Assembly (NCBI GenBank): GCA_947631885.1
Contig: CANRMZ010000010.1
Coordinates: forward strand, 1 to 15,982
Source of the DNA: an uncultured Bacilli bacterium
GTDB taxonomy: Bacteria; Bacillota_I; Bacilli_A; RF39; UBA660
Reading direction: 5' to 3'
Length of the DNA: 15,982 nt
Under the pieces are notes generated by a model. The model was not told where the DNA came from. It worked only from the letters and a program-made list of their open reading frames with translations, and made no database searches. Numbering within the stretch: position 1 is the first letter of the stretch; every line of letters starts with the position of its first letter. Shown piece after piece: positions 1 through 6,401 of the stretch. The position numbers were made by a program, and so were the translations under genes.

Positions 1-953
1 GGATATAATTCCACATGTTGTTCCATTTCTTCAACATCCGTTAGTTTTGAGTCTCTATAAGCTAAGATAGTTTTGACAATTTCATCATAGTCCATATTTT
101 CAATATTACCAATAACTTGTAATTGAGGTTCATCTAACCAGAACCAAGGGCAAGATAAGCCAGTTCTTTTATCTAGAATGATATTATTTGTATTGGTAAC
201 ATGAATACCTGATATATTAGCAGGACAAGTCGGGACTTCATAATCTACTCCATAAGTTGTGGATAAATAATTTCTAAACTTGATTAAATCTTCCTCTTTT
301 ACTTCTAAGTCTTTGAAGATTTTCGAACAACTACCTGCATCTTCAAGTTGACCAATCAAAGGGAAAATACCATTTGCGATACAATAATCAATGATAGAGG
401 GCAATTCACTATAGTTTATGCTCGTAGGAACTATTGAAGCACCTAGATTAGTAACCCCATTTTGCGCATGAGTAACTTCTCTTAAAGCTTGATAATTTCT
501 TAATATAATATCGCCTTTATCTTGACCATATAAGTAAGCCATTTTATTTTTATCAAAGGTATCTAATTTAAATAACACATGCAAAGTACCATCATCTATA
601 TAATCAAGCAATTCTCTATCAACATTTAACATATTACTAAACATAGATAAGCCAATATTCTTCTCACGACACAACATTAAAATTTGCTTTAAATGTCTTA
701 AATTCGCAGGTGCAGTTGGCTCACCAAGGCCACATACATACACCCATCTTATATCACCATCATTCATTAATTTTTCAACTGCCGCTAGATTAACGGAACA
801 TGGTAATCCGTATTTAGGAGTATCACAATAAATGCAGCTTAAATTGCAAGCTCCACCTAGTTGAATATCTAAGATTGGTAATTTTTTATTTGACTCATTT
901 AATAAAGAACTAACTTCATTCTTTTCCCATGGTTTATATTGCATCATTTCCAT
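1..953 (-). CDS. Radical SAM enzyme with possible C-terminal auxiliary-cluster (twitch/SPASM-like) region; C-terminus cut by the window edge
   Basis: Reading the minus strand gives an open frame of 317 complete codons that runs off the left edge, so the C-terminus is missing. Residues 33-43 hold the motif GGACNLSCIYC, a canonical CX3CX2C (C36, C40, C43) that binds the 4Fe-4S cluster and S-adenosylmethionine. GLGEP at 75-79 fits the GGE-like SAM-binding strand. Further cysteines at about 243 and 268 frame a strand-hairpin segment ending in CPWFWL, which could ligate an auxiliary cluster as in twitch/SPASM enzymes; this last point is inference. The substrate is unknown. I chose the ATG at 953 because an AGAG sequence lies 9 bases upstream; an in-frame ATG at 962 has no room for a ribosome site. 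The gene follows the methyltransferase by 59 bases and has its own promoter (see 981-1009). Radical SAM identity is secure, the subfamily is not. Confidence 0.88.
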   Translation of the reverse strand, partial: MEMMQYKPWEKNEVSSLLNESNKKLPILDIQLGGACNLSCIYCDTPKYGLPCSVNLAAVEKLMNDGDIRWVYVCGLGEPTAPANLRHLKQILMLCREKNIGLSMFSNMLNVDRELLDYIDDGTLHVLFKLDTFDKNKMAYLYGQDKGDIILRNYQALREVTHAQNGVTNLGASIVPTSINYSELPSIIDYCIANGIFPLIGQLEDAGSCSKIFKDLEVKEEDLIKFRNYLSTTYGVDYEVPTCPANISGIHVTNTNNIILDKRTGLSCPWFWLDEPQLQVIGNIENMDYDEIVKTILAYRDSKLTDVEEMEQHVELY

Positions 954-980
954 ATAGATCATCTCTTTTTATTGGCACTT

Positions 981-1009
981 ATTCTAACATGTTTAAACAT
1001 ATTAGTCAA
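981..1009 (-). promoter_or_regulatory. Sigma-A promoter of the radical SAM gene
   Basis: On the minus strand, TTGACT (1004-1009) is followed by exactly 17 bases and then TAGAAT (981-986). This gives a predicted transcription start near 974 and a leader of about 20 bases before the ATG at 953. The hexamers and spacing are identical to those of the plus-strand promoter at 14016-14044, which supports a real housekeeping promoter type. The spacer contains the palindrome described at 984-1005. Confidence 0.72.
984..1005. promoter_or_regulatory. Near-perfect 22-bp palindrome inside the promoter spacer (probable operator)
   Basis: The perfect 12-bp core ATGTTTAAACAT (989-1000) is extended on both sides, after one mismatched pair (988/1001), by CTAA and TTAG. 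This leaves 10 of 11 pairs complementary. It spans the whole spacer and touches both the -10 and -35 hexamers, so a bound dimer would block RNA polymerase. TetR- and MarR-type repressors commonly bind such sites. No regulator gene is visible in the window, so the cognate protein is unknown. Confidence 0.6.
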
Positions 1010-1012
1010 AAT

Positions 1013-1686
1013 TCATTTCACTTTTTGAGCTAACACAAATACAGTGACAACTTCATTGGCATTTATTGCGGTTTCTGAAGTTTCTATTTTATGTTTTCTA
1101 AATAATTCTTTAAACGAAAATTGATCTAAGATATTCTTGACCGCTTCATTTGATTGATAGCTTATATATAAAGTATTTTTGCCCTCTTCTTTTAAGTAGG
1201 GTTCATCTACCATTTCTTCTCCACTACCTATTTGATAAGTGAAGAGAAATATGCCATTTTGTTTTAAAATATCATGAACAATAGAAAACAACTTTTTAAA
1301 ATCATCACTAGGTAAATGAAATAAAGAATAAACAGCGAAAACGGCATCTAAAGAATCACTAACAAAATATTTTTTTAAGTTAATCATATCATCGACAATA
1401 TAGGGAAACTCTCCATGAATTTTATAAGCATTATTTTTCATTTCTTCAGAAAAATCTAATCCAATATACTGGTATTCCTTAGCATTAAAATAGGCATAAG
1501 TTCTACCAGTTCCCGCTCCTAGATCCAGTATCTTAGCATGTTCTAATAGATGCTTTTCAAATTCTTCATAAACATCTAAATCCTCTATATAGGTTCCGAA
1601 TTTTTTGCCATATTGCTCCGCAATTAAATCATAGTTTTTTCTAACACTTTCTCTTTTTTTAAAATTGATTATTTTTTATCATCCAT
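1013..1686 (-). CDS. Class I SAM-dependent methyltransferase, reading frame interrupted by a one-base shift near the start
   Basis: The only well-placed start is the ATG at 1686, preceded by GAGGAAAAA, but this frame stops after five codons (Met-Asp-Asp-Lys-Lys-stop at 1669-1671). Adding one A to the A6 run at 1672-1677 opens a 224-codon frame with a convincing methyltransferase N-terminus. That includes YDLIAEQYG near residue 19, motif I ILDLGAGTGR at about 53-62, the acidic end of strand 2 (GLDFSEEM, about 76-83) and AVYSLFHL at 118-125. In the sequence as given, the only ATG in the main frame is at 1441, after motif I, so that product (142 aa) would lack the SAM-binding loop. It sits 26 bases after the metallopeptidase gene. 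The cause may be decay, phase variation, transcriptional slippage or assembly error. The family is clear, the substrate unknown (small molecule or nucleobase are both possible). Confidence 0.78.
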
Positions 1687-1712
1687 TTTTTCCTCGAGCA
1701 TTCAATATATTT

Positions 1713-2615
1713 TTATTCTTCTACTATAGTAGATGCCATTAATTTTATAGAATACAAAGCCTTTTTCTGCATATCCTTACCATTTAGTAATACTTCTTGA
1801 CATATACCAATAGCATTAGCTATATCAAAAATTAGCCATTCATTCATGCATTCACTTTCTTTTAATATTTCTAAAAACTTTTGTGTTGCTTCAGCCTTAG
1901 AAATATGAAGTTTCTCTACCAAGGTCTCTAAGCAGCCGCGTACAAGCAAATAAGAAGAAATATAAGAGTATCTAAAAGAGCAAGATCTATTAGGTAAGGC
2001 TTCCTCCACGCCATAACTTCCTTCCTCTTCTGAATTTAAAAGCTCTTGAGCTGTTAATATTTGCTTTTCATCTAAGCTTAATACCGTATTTCGGTGTTCT
2101 TCAAATAACTCCTCAAAGCCCAATGTATAAAGTGGCAAAGCTTCAGCAAAGCCTTCACAAATTGTTTGATTTTTATTAAAAAATTGGCTATGGATAATAT
2201 GTGAAAGTTCATGAAGTTCATTTTCTTTTCTTGCAATTTCCATATCTAATAACTTATTTTCTAAAAGGTTTTGACTTAACCCATAAGCATAGTTAAACCC
2301 ATCTAAATCATAACAATTAACCGGTTTTCCTCCTCCAGTCTTCTTATCAAAATGTTTAGGCATTCTTAGTAATTTTCCATAACTATTATCAGGGACAATA
2401 TAGATATATAATATAGGATTTGCGTTTCCAGGATAATGAATATTTAACCTATTTATCATTTCTAAGCAAGTTTGGATATTTAGTAAAGCATTTTTATATA
2501 CTCCATTATCGTATTTAATCGCTAAATTTTTTGCTAATCTCACTTTTATTTCTTTACTAAATACTCTTACTTCTGATTTAAGAATATACTCTCTTAAAAC
2601 ATCCTTTTGATACAT
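1713..2615 (-). CDS. HExxH zinc metallopeptidase-like protein (gluzincin type)
   Basis: A cytoplasmic-looking protein of about 300 aa with no signal peptide or membrane segment. HELSH (about residues 135-139 from the chosen start) is the HExxH zinc site, and EGFAE about 19 residues after the motif supplies the expected third ligand and helix, as in peptidase-MA/M1-like gluzincins. Outside this core I recognise no named family, and the substrate is unknown. The open frame reaches a GTG at 2624, but that GTG lies inside GGGGTGATT, which matches the extended anti-SD complement, so I prefer the ATG at 2615. It follows the YqfO-like gene by 30 bases and precedes the methyltransferase by 26 bases, so it is very likely co-transcribed with both. 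Zinc-peptidase assignment is good; biological role is unassigned. Confidence 0.65.
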   Translation of the reverse strand: MYQKDVLREYILKSEVRVFSKEIKVRLAKNLAIKYDNGVYKNALLNIQTCLEMINRLNIHYPGNANPILYIYIVPDNSYGKLLRMPKHFDKKTGGGKPVNCYDLDGFNYAYGLSQNLLENKLLDMEIARKENELHELSHIIHSQFFNKNQTICEGFAEALPLYTLGFEELFEEHRNTVLSLDEKQILTAQELLNSEEEGSYGVEEALPNRSCSFRYSYISSYLLVRGCLETLVEKLHISKAEATQKFLEILKESECMNEWLIFDIANAIGICQEVLLNGKDMQKKALYSIKLMASTIVEE

Positions 2616-2645
2616 ATTAATCACCCCAGAATTTTGCTTTAATGA

Positions 2646-2987
2646 TTATTTAAAATAGGTTTCATCTATTAAAGGTACAATATCAATCGCCGGTTCTTCA
2701 TATGGGTGAACCTCTCTTAATTTAGATATTACTTTTTTTACTTGATCAAAGTCACAAACAAACTCTAATTTTTCCTCTTCGACAAATTCTAGTTTATTAT
2801 TTTCACCAATGTATGGATTTGCATTATCGTTAGGTATAAAAGTCCCTATTGATTTTGTTGAAGTAGTGCAGTAAGTATAATCACCTATTATTCCCGCTCC
2901 CGCTTCACATACCGCTTTCCTGACTTCCTCTACATTTTCGGGAGGTATGGTCACAAAAATTTTTACCCTATTAATATTTATATTCAT
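2646..2987 (-). CDS. Stand-alone YqfO/Nif3-insert domain protein (CutA/PII-like fold)
   Basis: The 113-aa protein matches the small CutA/PII-like domain that is inserted in Nif3/YqfO metal-binding proteins and also occurs alone. Diagnostic stretches are GAGIIGDYTYC (30-40), GTFIPNDNANPYIG (48-61) and HPYEEPAIDI (94-103). Stand-alone members are usually about 100-115 aa, so the length is normal. The fold forms trimers and is thought to have a regulatory or metal/ligand-binding role; the actual function is not known. The ATG at 2987 has GGAG ten bases upstream. It lies between the HD remnant and the metallopeptidase in the same minus-strand series, with a possible promoter of its own at 3046-3074. 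Confidence 0.85.
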   Translation of the reverse strand: MNININRVKIFVTIPPENVEEVRKAVCEAGAGIIGDYTYCTTSTKSIGTFIPNDNANPYIGENNKLEFVEEEKLEFVCDFDQVKKVISKLREVHPYEEPAIDIVPLIDETYFK

Positions 2988-3045
2988 TTTAACTTTTCTC
3001 CTATCCTTATATGCTTAGCAAAGTATTTTCTATAAATATGAATCA

Positions 3046-3074
3046 TTTATCTAGCTTTATCAATGATGTGTCAA
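3046..3074 (-). promoter_or_regulatory. Possible promoter for the YqfO-like gene, lying at the end of the HD remnant
   Basis: A perfect -35 hexamer TTGACA (3069-3074, minus strand) is followed by 17 bases and GATAAA (3046-3051), which matches the -10 consensus at four of six positions. A transcript would begin about 50 bases before the ATG at 2987. The poor -10 keeps confidence low. Confidence 0.35.
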
Positions 3075-3158
3075 TTTTCTATTTATATGATCCATTCTAT
3101 GGCCAGAATTATCATTTGAAAGTAATTTTTCTACGTCCGTTTTTATTTCTTCAATCAC
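3060..3158 (-). pseudogene. N-terminal remnant of an HD-domain phosphohydrolase
   Basis: This small frame begins with GTG at 3158, overlapping by one base the TAG stop of the gene upstream, and has the ribosome site AAGGAG six bases before it, so translation would be coupled. The 32 codons start with a helix (VIEEIKTDVEKLL) and then GHRMDHINR. The latter closely resembles the first conserved block of YedJ-type HD hydrolases (H-x4-H-x2-R), where the second histidine is a metal ligand. The frame ends at TGA (3060-3062) before the HD dyad and all other metal ligands. I could not recover the rest of the domain in any frame of the 70 bases downstream. It is therefore most simply a deletion remnant of a roughly 200-aa enzyme. 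A functional mini-protein is possible but unlikely. Confidence 0.6.
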
Positions 3159-3910
3159 TATTTTATCTCCTTAAAACCGTTTCTACTCCATAGCCAAAGT
3201 GGTGTATGTACATCAATTGGCTTATATTTAGTATTCTTTAATAAGATATTCCATCTTTCTATAACAATTTGTTGAACATTACTAGAGTTAAATTCATCAT
3301 CAGTTATTAATCCTAATTTATGAGTAGCTTTGCATACATGGGTATCGGGAGCTACAGTTAAGCTTTCTAAATTGGTATATCTTCTGTCAGTATATTGATA
3401 AATTACATATAACCAGTAATTACAAATTTTAGTTCCTGATAAATAAGGAAATTTTTTCTTATTTTGTTTTTGAATAAAATCTCTTATTTTATCTACATCA
3501 TTATCTAACTCTTCAAATAATCTTCTTATGTCTCCATCAAAGAGCTCTATAATTGTTTTACATAACTGTAGCCATATTTCGGTTTGTTTATTCTTTTGCA
3601 GAGCAACTCTATATTTAGTTAAAGCATTTCGAACTTCTTCAAGAGGCCTTTCTATACATTCTTTAGGATTAAACACAAACTTTGTTTCTTTATCATTATA
3701 GGTTTTTAATGCACTTTCCCAAAGCTTATAAGAATTTCTTTGATAGTTCAAAGCCATAGGCAAAGTAAAATATAAATAGTTTTCTAAAGATGCTTTTTCT
3801 AAATGAGGGTTTGCATCTTCAGGCATAACTTCTCCTCCGAGCTTCCCATTTTTATACATTATTATAAGCTTATCAACTTGTTCTAAAATTTCAGATTTAT
3901 TATTCATCAT
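3158..3910 (-). CDS. HhH-GPD-like base-excision DNA glycosylase candidate
   Basis: A 250-aa protein with an all-helical look. FPYLSGTK (154-161) resembles the helix-hairpin-helix loop LPGVGTK of Ogg1/EndoIII enzymes, with K161 at the place of the catalytic lysine. VAPDTHV (186-192) matches the following (V/P)DxHV block carrying the catalytic aspartate (D189). The C-terminal PIDVHTPLWLWSRNGF (231-246) is a second conserved-looking block. In this superfamily such proteins flip out and remove damaged bases, and those with the lysine also cut the backbone. The lysine-aspartate spacing (28 residues) is longer than in Ogg1 and there is no C-terminal iron-sulphur cysteine cluster, so the assignment is tentative. 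The ATG at 3910 has AGGAAAGG upstream. It sits 22 bases after the ASCH-Nudix gene, a functionally sensible neighbour. Confidence 0.55.
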   Translation of the reverse strand: MMNNKSEILEQVDKLIIMYKNGKLGGEVMPEDANPHLEKASLENYLYFTLPMALNYQRNSYKLWESALKTYNDKETKFVFNPKECIERPLEEVRNALTKYRVALQKNKQTEIWLQLCKTIIELFDGDIRRLFEELDNDVDKIRDFIQKQNKKKFPYLSGTKICNYWLYVIYQYTDRRYTNLESLTVAPDTHVCKATHKLGLITDDEFNSSNVQQIVIERWNILLKNTKYKPIDVHTPLWLWSRNGFKEIK

Positions 3911-3932
3911 ATAACCTTTCCTAAAAACAATA

Positions 3933-4727
3933 TCACATTGTTCTTATGGTATTTTTTAATACTCTTGCATTATTATCTAATAAGCTTTTACTTTCAAACA
4001 ATTCATCTTTGAATAGATATGGAGCAAATATCCTGTTTTGATCAAATTGAGGAAGCTTGCTTAAATCTTCAATCTTAACCCATTCTAGAGTTCCTTCTTC
4101 AGAAACAATAGTTAAATCGCCTTCGAAATCATCAGCAGTATAAACAAAAATTATTCCTTCATCTTTAGCCTTCCAATATGATAGGCCTTGTAATCTAGGA
4201 TTAATTAATGTTAGACCAGTTTCCTCATAAAACTCTCTAATAATACAATCAAGAGGAGATTCTCCCTCTTCAAACTTACCTCCGGGAGGAGCATAAACGT
4301 GACCCCATTTTTTAGAAAATTTAATCATTAATACTTTATTATCTTTTTTTAAATAACAAGCTGTTGCATTAAGATGAGCAATTCTATGCTTTTGAAAAGT
4401 AAAGACTACACAACCATTTTCTTTAGTTTCTTCTTCCGTATAATATCCATCATAAGTATCTTTAATGACATCTTCGATACTAGCATATCTATCTTTAAAA
4501 TCTTGGTCATAATACTTTGCATAGCAATCATACCAATTATCAAATATTTCAATATCTTTTACATCAACAACAAATTCTTCATCTAAATCAGGAAGCTTTA
4601 AAAATCTTATTGTGTCTCCAACCCTAACAAGTTTTCTTTTTTCGTCATTAAGACGATACTCTCTTTTTTTCTTACCAGATTTAACATCCTCAAAACTATT
4701 AGGATTTAATTTCATTACATGTTCCAT
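3933..4727 (-). CDS. ASCH domain-Nudix hydrolase fusion protein
   Basis: Two domains are visible in 264 aa. Residues 1 to about 114 form an ASCH domain: the basic stretch SFEDVKSGKKKREYRL (11-26), the VGDTIRF strand (36-42) and the closing VVFTF strand are typical. Some ASCH proteins (YqfB) hydrolyse N4-acetylcytidine, others are thought to bind RNA. Residues from about 115 form a Nudix hydrolase with a complete box G150-x5-E-x7-REFYEETGL ending at 172, with R164, E165, E168 and E169 all present, so magnesium-dependent pyrophosphohydrolase activity is expected. Likely substrates are modified nucleoside triphosphates, but this cannot be read from sequence. The ATG at 4727 has the strong site AGGAGGG. 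The gene lies 21 bases after the broken hydrolase and 22 before the glycosylase candidate, which suggests a nucleotide-clean-up theme. Confidence 0.87.
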   Translation of the reverse strand: MEHVMKLNPNSFEDVKSGKKKREYRLNDEKRKLVRVGDTIRFLKLPDLDEEFVVDVKDIEIFDNWYDCYAKYYDQDFKDRYASIEDVIKDTYDGYYTEEETKENGCVVFTFQKHRIAHLNATACYLKKDNKVLMIKFSKKWGHVYAPPGGKFEEGESPLDCIIREFYEETGLTLINPRLQGLSYWKAKDEGIIFVYTADDFEGDLTIVSEEGTLEWVKIEDLSKLPQFDQNRIFAPYLFKDELFESKSLLDNNARVLKNTIRTM

Positions 4728-4748
4728 ATAACCCTCCTTATTAATATG

Positions 4749-5274
4749 CTATATTTCCTTTAGTATTTCTTCAAACTTGGTATAACCAGATTCTGCATTT
4801 AAATGACCACCATCTTTTATAATATGTTGTTTCAAAGTAAGTTTATCAGCAAAATCTTTTTCTACATCATATCTTACATAAGGATCATTATCAGAATAGA
4901 AGCAAACAATATCATCACAATAATTTTTTACTTTAGCAAAGTTCATTTACGGCATCAAAATCAGGATCAATCCCTAAATAATTATTAAAGCCACATACAA
5001 ATATTAATTTTTTAACCTTTATTTTATTTGTTATTAAATACTTACATACAAATATAGGAGCTATGCTATGAGCTATGACGATTGTATTTTCATTTACTTC
5101 TAAATCTTTTAAAACATTAGACCAAGCCTCGAAGTTTTGCTTGCCAACACCCACGGGCATTTGGGGAACTAAAACACTTTTTCCTTCCTTTTGTAAATAT
5201 TCTTTCAACCAAGGAAACCAATTCCCATCTTTAGACCCAAAGCTTCCATGGATAATAATATAATTATTGTTCAT
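4749..5274 (-). pseudogene. RBBP9/YdeN-type alpha/beta serine hydrolase, frameshifted
   Basis: Two frames together make one RBBP9/YdeN-like hydrolase. The first (4933-5274) starts with an ATG behind GGGAGG and contains the oxyanion-loop motif HGSFGS (9-14), NWFPWL and the nucleophile elbow IAHSIAP with S70. It ends at a TAA just after DAVNEL. The second (4749-4946) continues with FYSDNDPYV, holding the acid residue, and DGGHLN, holding the catalytic histidine. The two frames overlap by 14 bases and differ by +1. The ATG at 4946 has no ribosome site, so separate translation is unlikely. Compared with the family, a few residues between DAVN and NFAKV also seem missing, which favours a small deletion over a single base error. 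The nucleophile motif is AHSIA instead of the usual GHSxG. The gene heads the left minus-strand series. Confidence 0.75.
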
Positions 5275-5372
5275 CTTATTACCTCCCTATAGATAATCCC
5301 AATCTAATATAAGAGTAACATATTTATTTATATTTTTCTATAAACGTAATTGGCCCAAAAAAAGATGGCCTA

Positions 5373-6401
5373 TTATTTTAAGTCATCATTTTTAGAAAAG
5401 TTTATATTAAATCTATTACCATCAAGGTTAAAAGCAAAAGGATATACGACCTTTTTTTCATTTACTAAATCTTCTTGTTTAATATCTATTATTCTTTCAA
5501 TTGTAGGACTTGTATTAACAGTTACCATTTTAGCTTTGACTGTTTTTACAAATAAAGAAGCATTTTCAGAAAATGATGTAAAAATTGCGGAGCTATATCC
5601 TGCTCCATTGTAGTTAATTTGAGCGATAGCCTCAAGAATATCATCAACAATAATAGCATTAGGATAGTCTACATTAACATCTTTATTTATATAAACTTCT
5701 ATATTTAAACCAGTATTTATTATCTTTTTTATAAAATCTATATGCGTATTATCTTCGATATAAATTTCAAAGTTTTCATAACCACTTACTAGCGTTTTAT
5801 TTTTAGCTTTATTTAATATCATATGTTGTAGACTATGACTACCAATACAAACAACTAAATCAATATTCGCAAAATTAGCTAATAACTCATCAAAGTTCTC
5901 AGAAATATATATTTGAACTAAGTATTTTGATATATTAAATTCTTCCAAAACACTTTGTACTATTTGTACTAATAATTGATTGGTACCATACATATATCCT
6001 GAATTAGAAAGAATTAATGTATTTCCTGCGATAATATTTCTAATTATCATCTCAATTACAACATAAGGATTACCCTCATTAATAACAACTACATTACCAA
6101 TATCCATTATCTGAGTGCCAAAAGTAAGTTTTTTTGTTTCATCTTTTTGTAAAACTTTAACATCACCATAAAAGGTATTTTCTTTTTCCAGATTAGAGAA
6201 TATATTTTTAACAATATTAAAATCCATTGTAAAGCCATTATTATTTCTTTTATCAAGTGCATTGGCTTCTTTTATGATGGTTTCATTACTTTCTATAGCT
6301 TTTTTTATTTGAGGTACTATTAATTTAACATTTTTAATTAATAAATCTTTTTCTACTTGAAGAGCATTAGCTATTATTTTATTAATATCATTATCTTCCA
6401 T
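5373..6401 (-). CDS. Catalytically degenerate ProA-like aldehyde dehydrogenase family protein
   Basis: The 342-aa protein follows the layout of glutamate-5-semialdehyde dehydrogenase (ProA): an N-terminal helical region, the cofactor-domain segment NIIAGNTLILSNSG (122-135), DLVVCIGSHSLQHMI (171-185) and the ENFEIYIED block (199-207). The C-terminal stretch INYNGAGYSSAIFTSFSENA parallels ProA 'INxYGSGHSEAI'. Where ProA has the catalytic segment with Q-R-P-S-x-C-N-A, this protein goes directly from IINTGLNIEVYIN to the next strand, so the catalytic cysteine is gone. It is also about 70 residues shorter than ProA (about 415). Dehydrogenase activity is therefore improbable; a binding or structural role is inferred. 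The ATG at 6401 lies inside the last codons of the giant gene (11-base overlap), with AAGGGG as ribosome site, which indicates translational coupling. Confidence 0.72.
   Translation of the reverse strand: MEDNDINKIIANALQVEKDLLIKNVKLIVPQIKKAIESNETIIKEANALDKRNNNGFTMDFNIVKNIFSNLEKENTFYGDVKVLQKDETKKLTFGTQIMDIGNVVVINEGNPYVVIEMIIRNIIAGNTLILSNSGYMYGTNQLLVQIVQSVLEEFNISKYLVQIYISENFDELLANFANIDLVVCIGSHSLQHMILNKAKNKTLVSGYENFEIYIEDNTHIDFIKKIINTGLNIEVYINKDVNVDYPNAIIVDDILEAIAQINYNGAGYSSAIFTSFSENASLFVKTVKAKMVTVNTSPTIERIIDIKQEDLVNEKKVVYPFAFNLDGNRFNINFSKNDDLK

Noticed and set aside
3011..3193. Plus-strand open frame of 60 codons
   Set aside because: It has no ribosome site, overlaps the end of the glycosylase-like gene, and the opposite strand carries the recognisable HD remnant.
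4749..4946. Separate 65-aa protein starting at ATG 4946
   Set aside because: No ribosome site precedes it and its sequence is simply the C-terminal third of the upstream hydrolase in another frame.
5352..5370. GGCC ... GGCC inverted repeat just after the ProA-like gene, as a terminator
   Set aside because: The stem is only four base pairs with an 11-base A-rich loop, and there is no T tract on the minus strand after it. It is too weak to call.
5275..5372. Riboswitch or small RNA in the gap before the hydrolase gene
   Set aside because: Apart from the weak GGCC repeat and the AT-rich promoter-like box, no stable helix set or known riboswitch core is visible in 98 bases.
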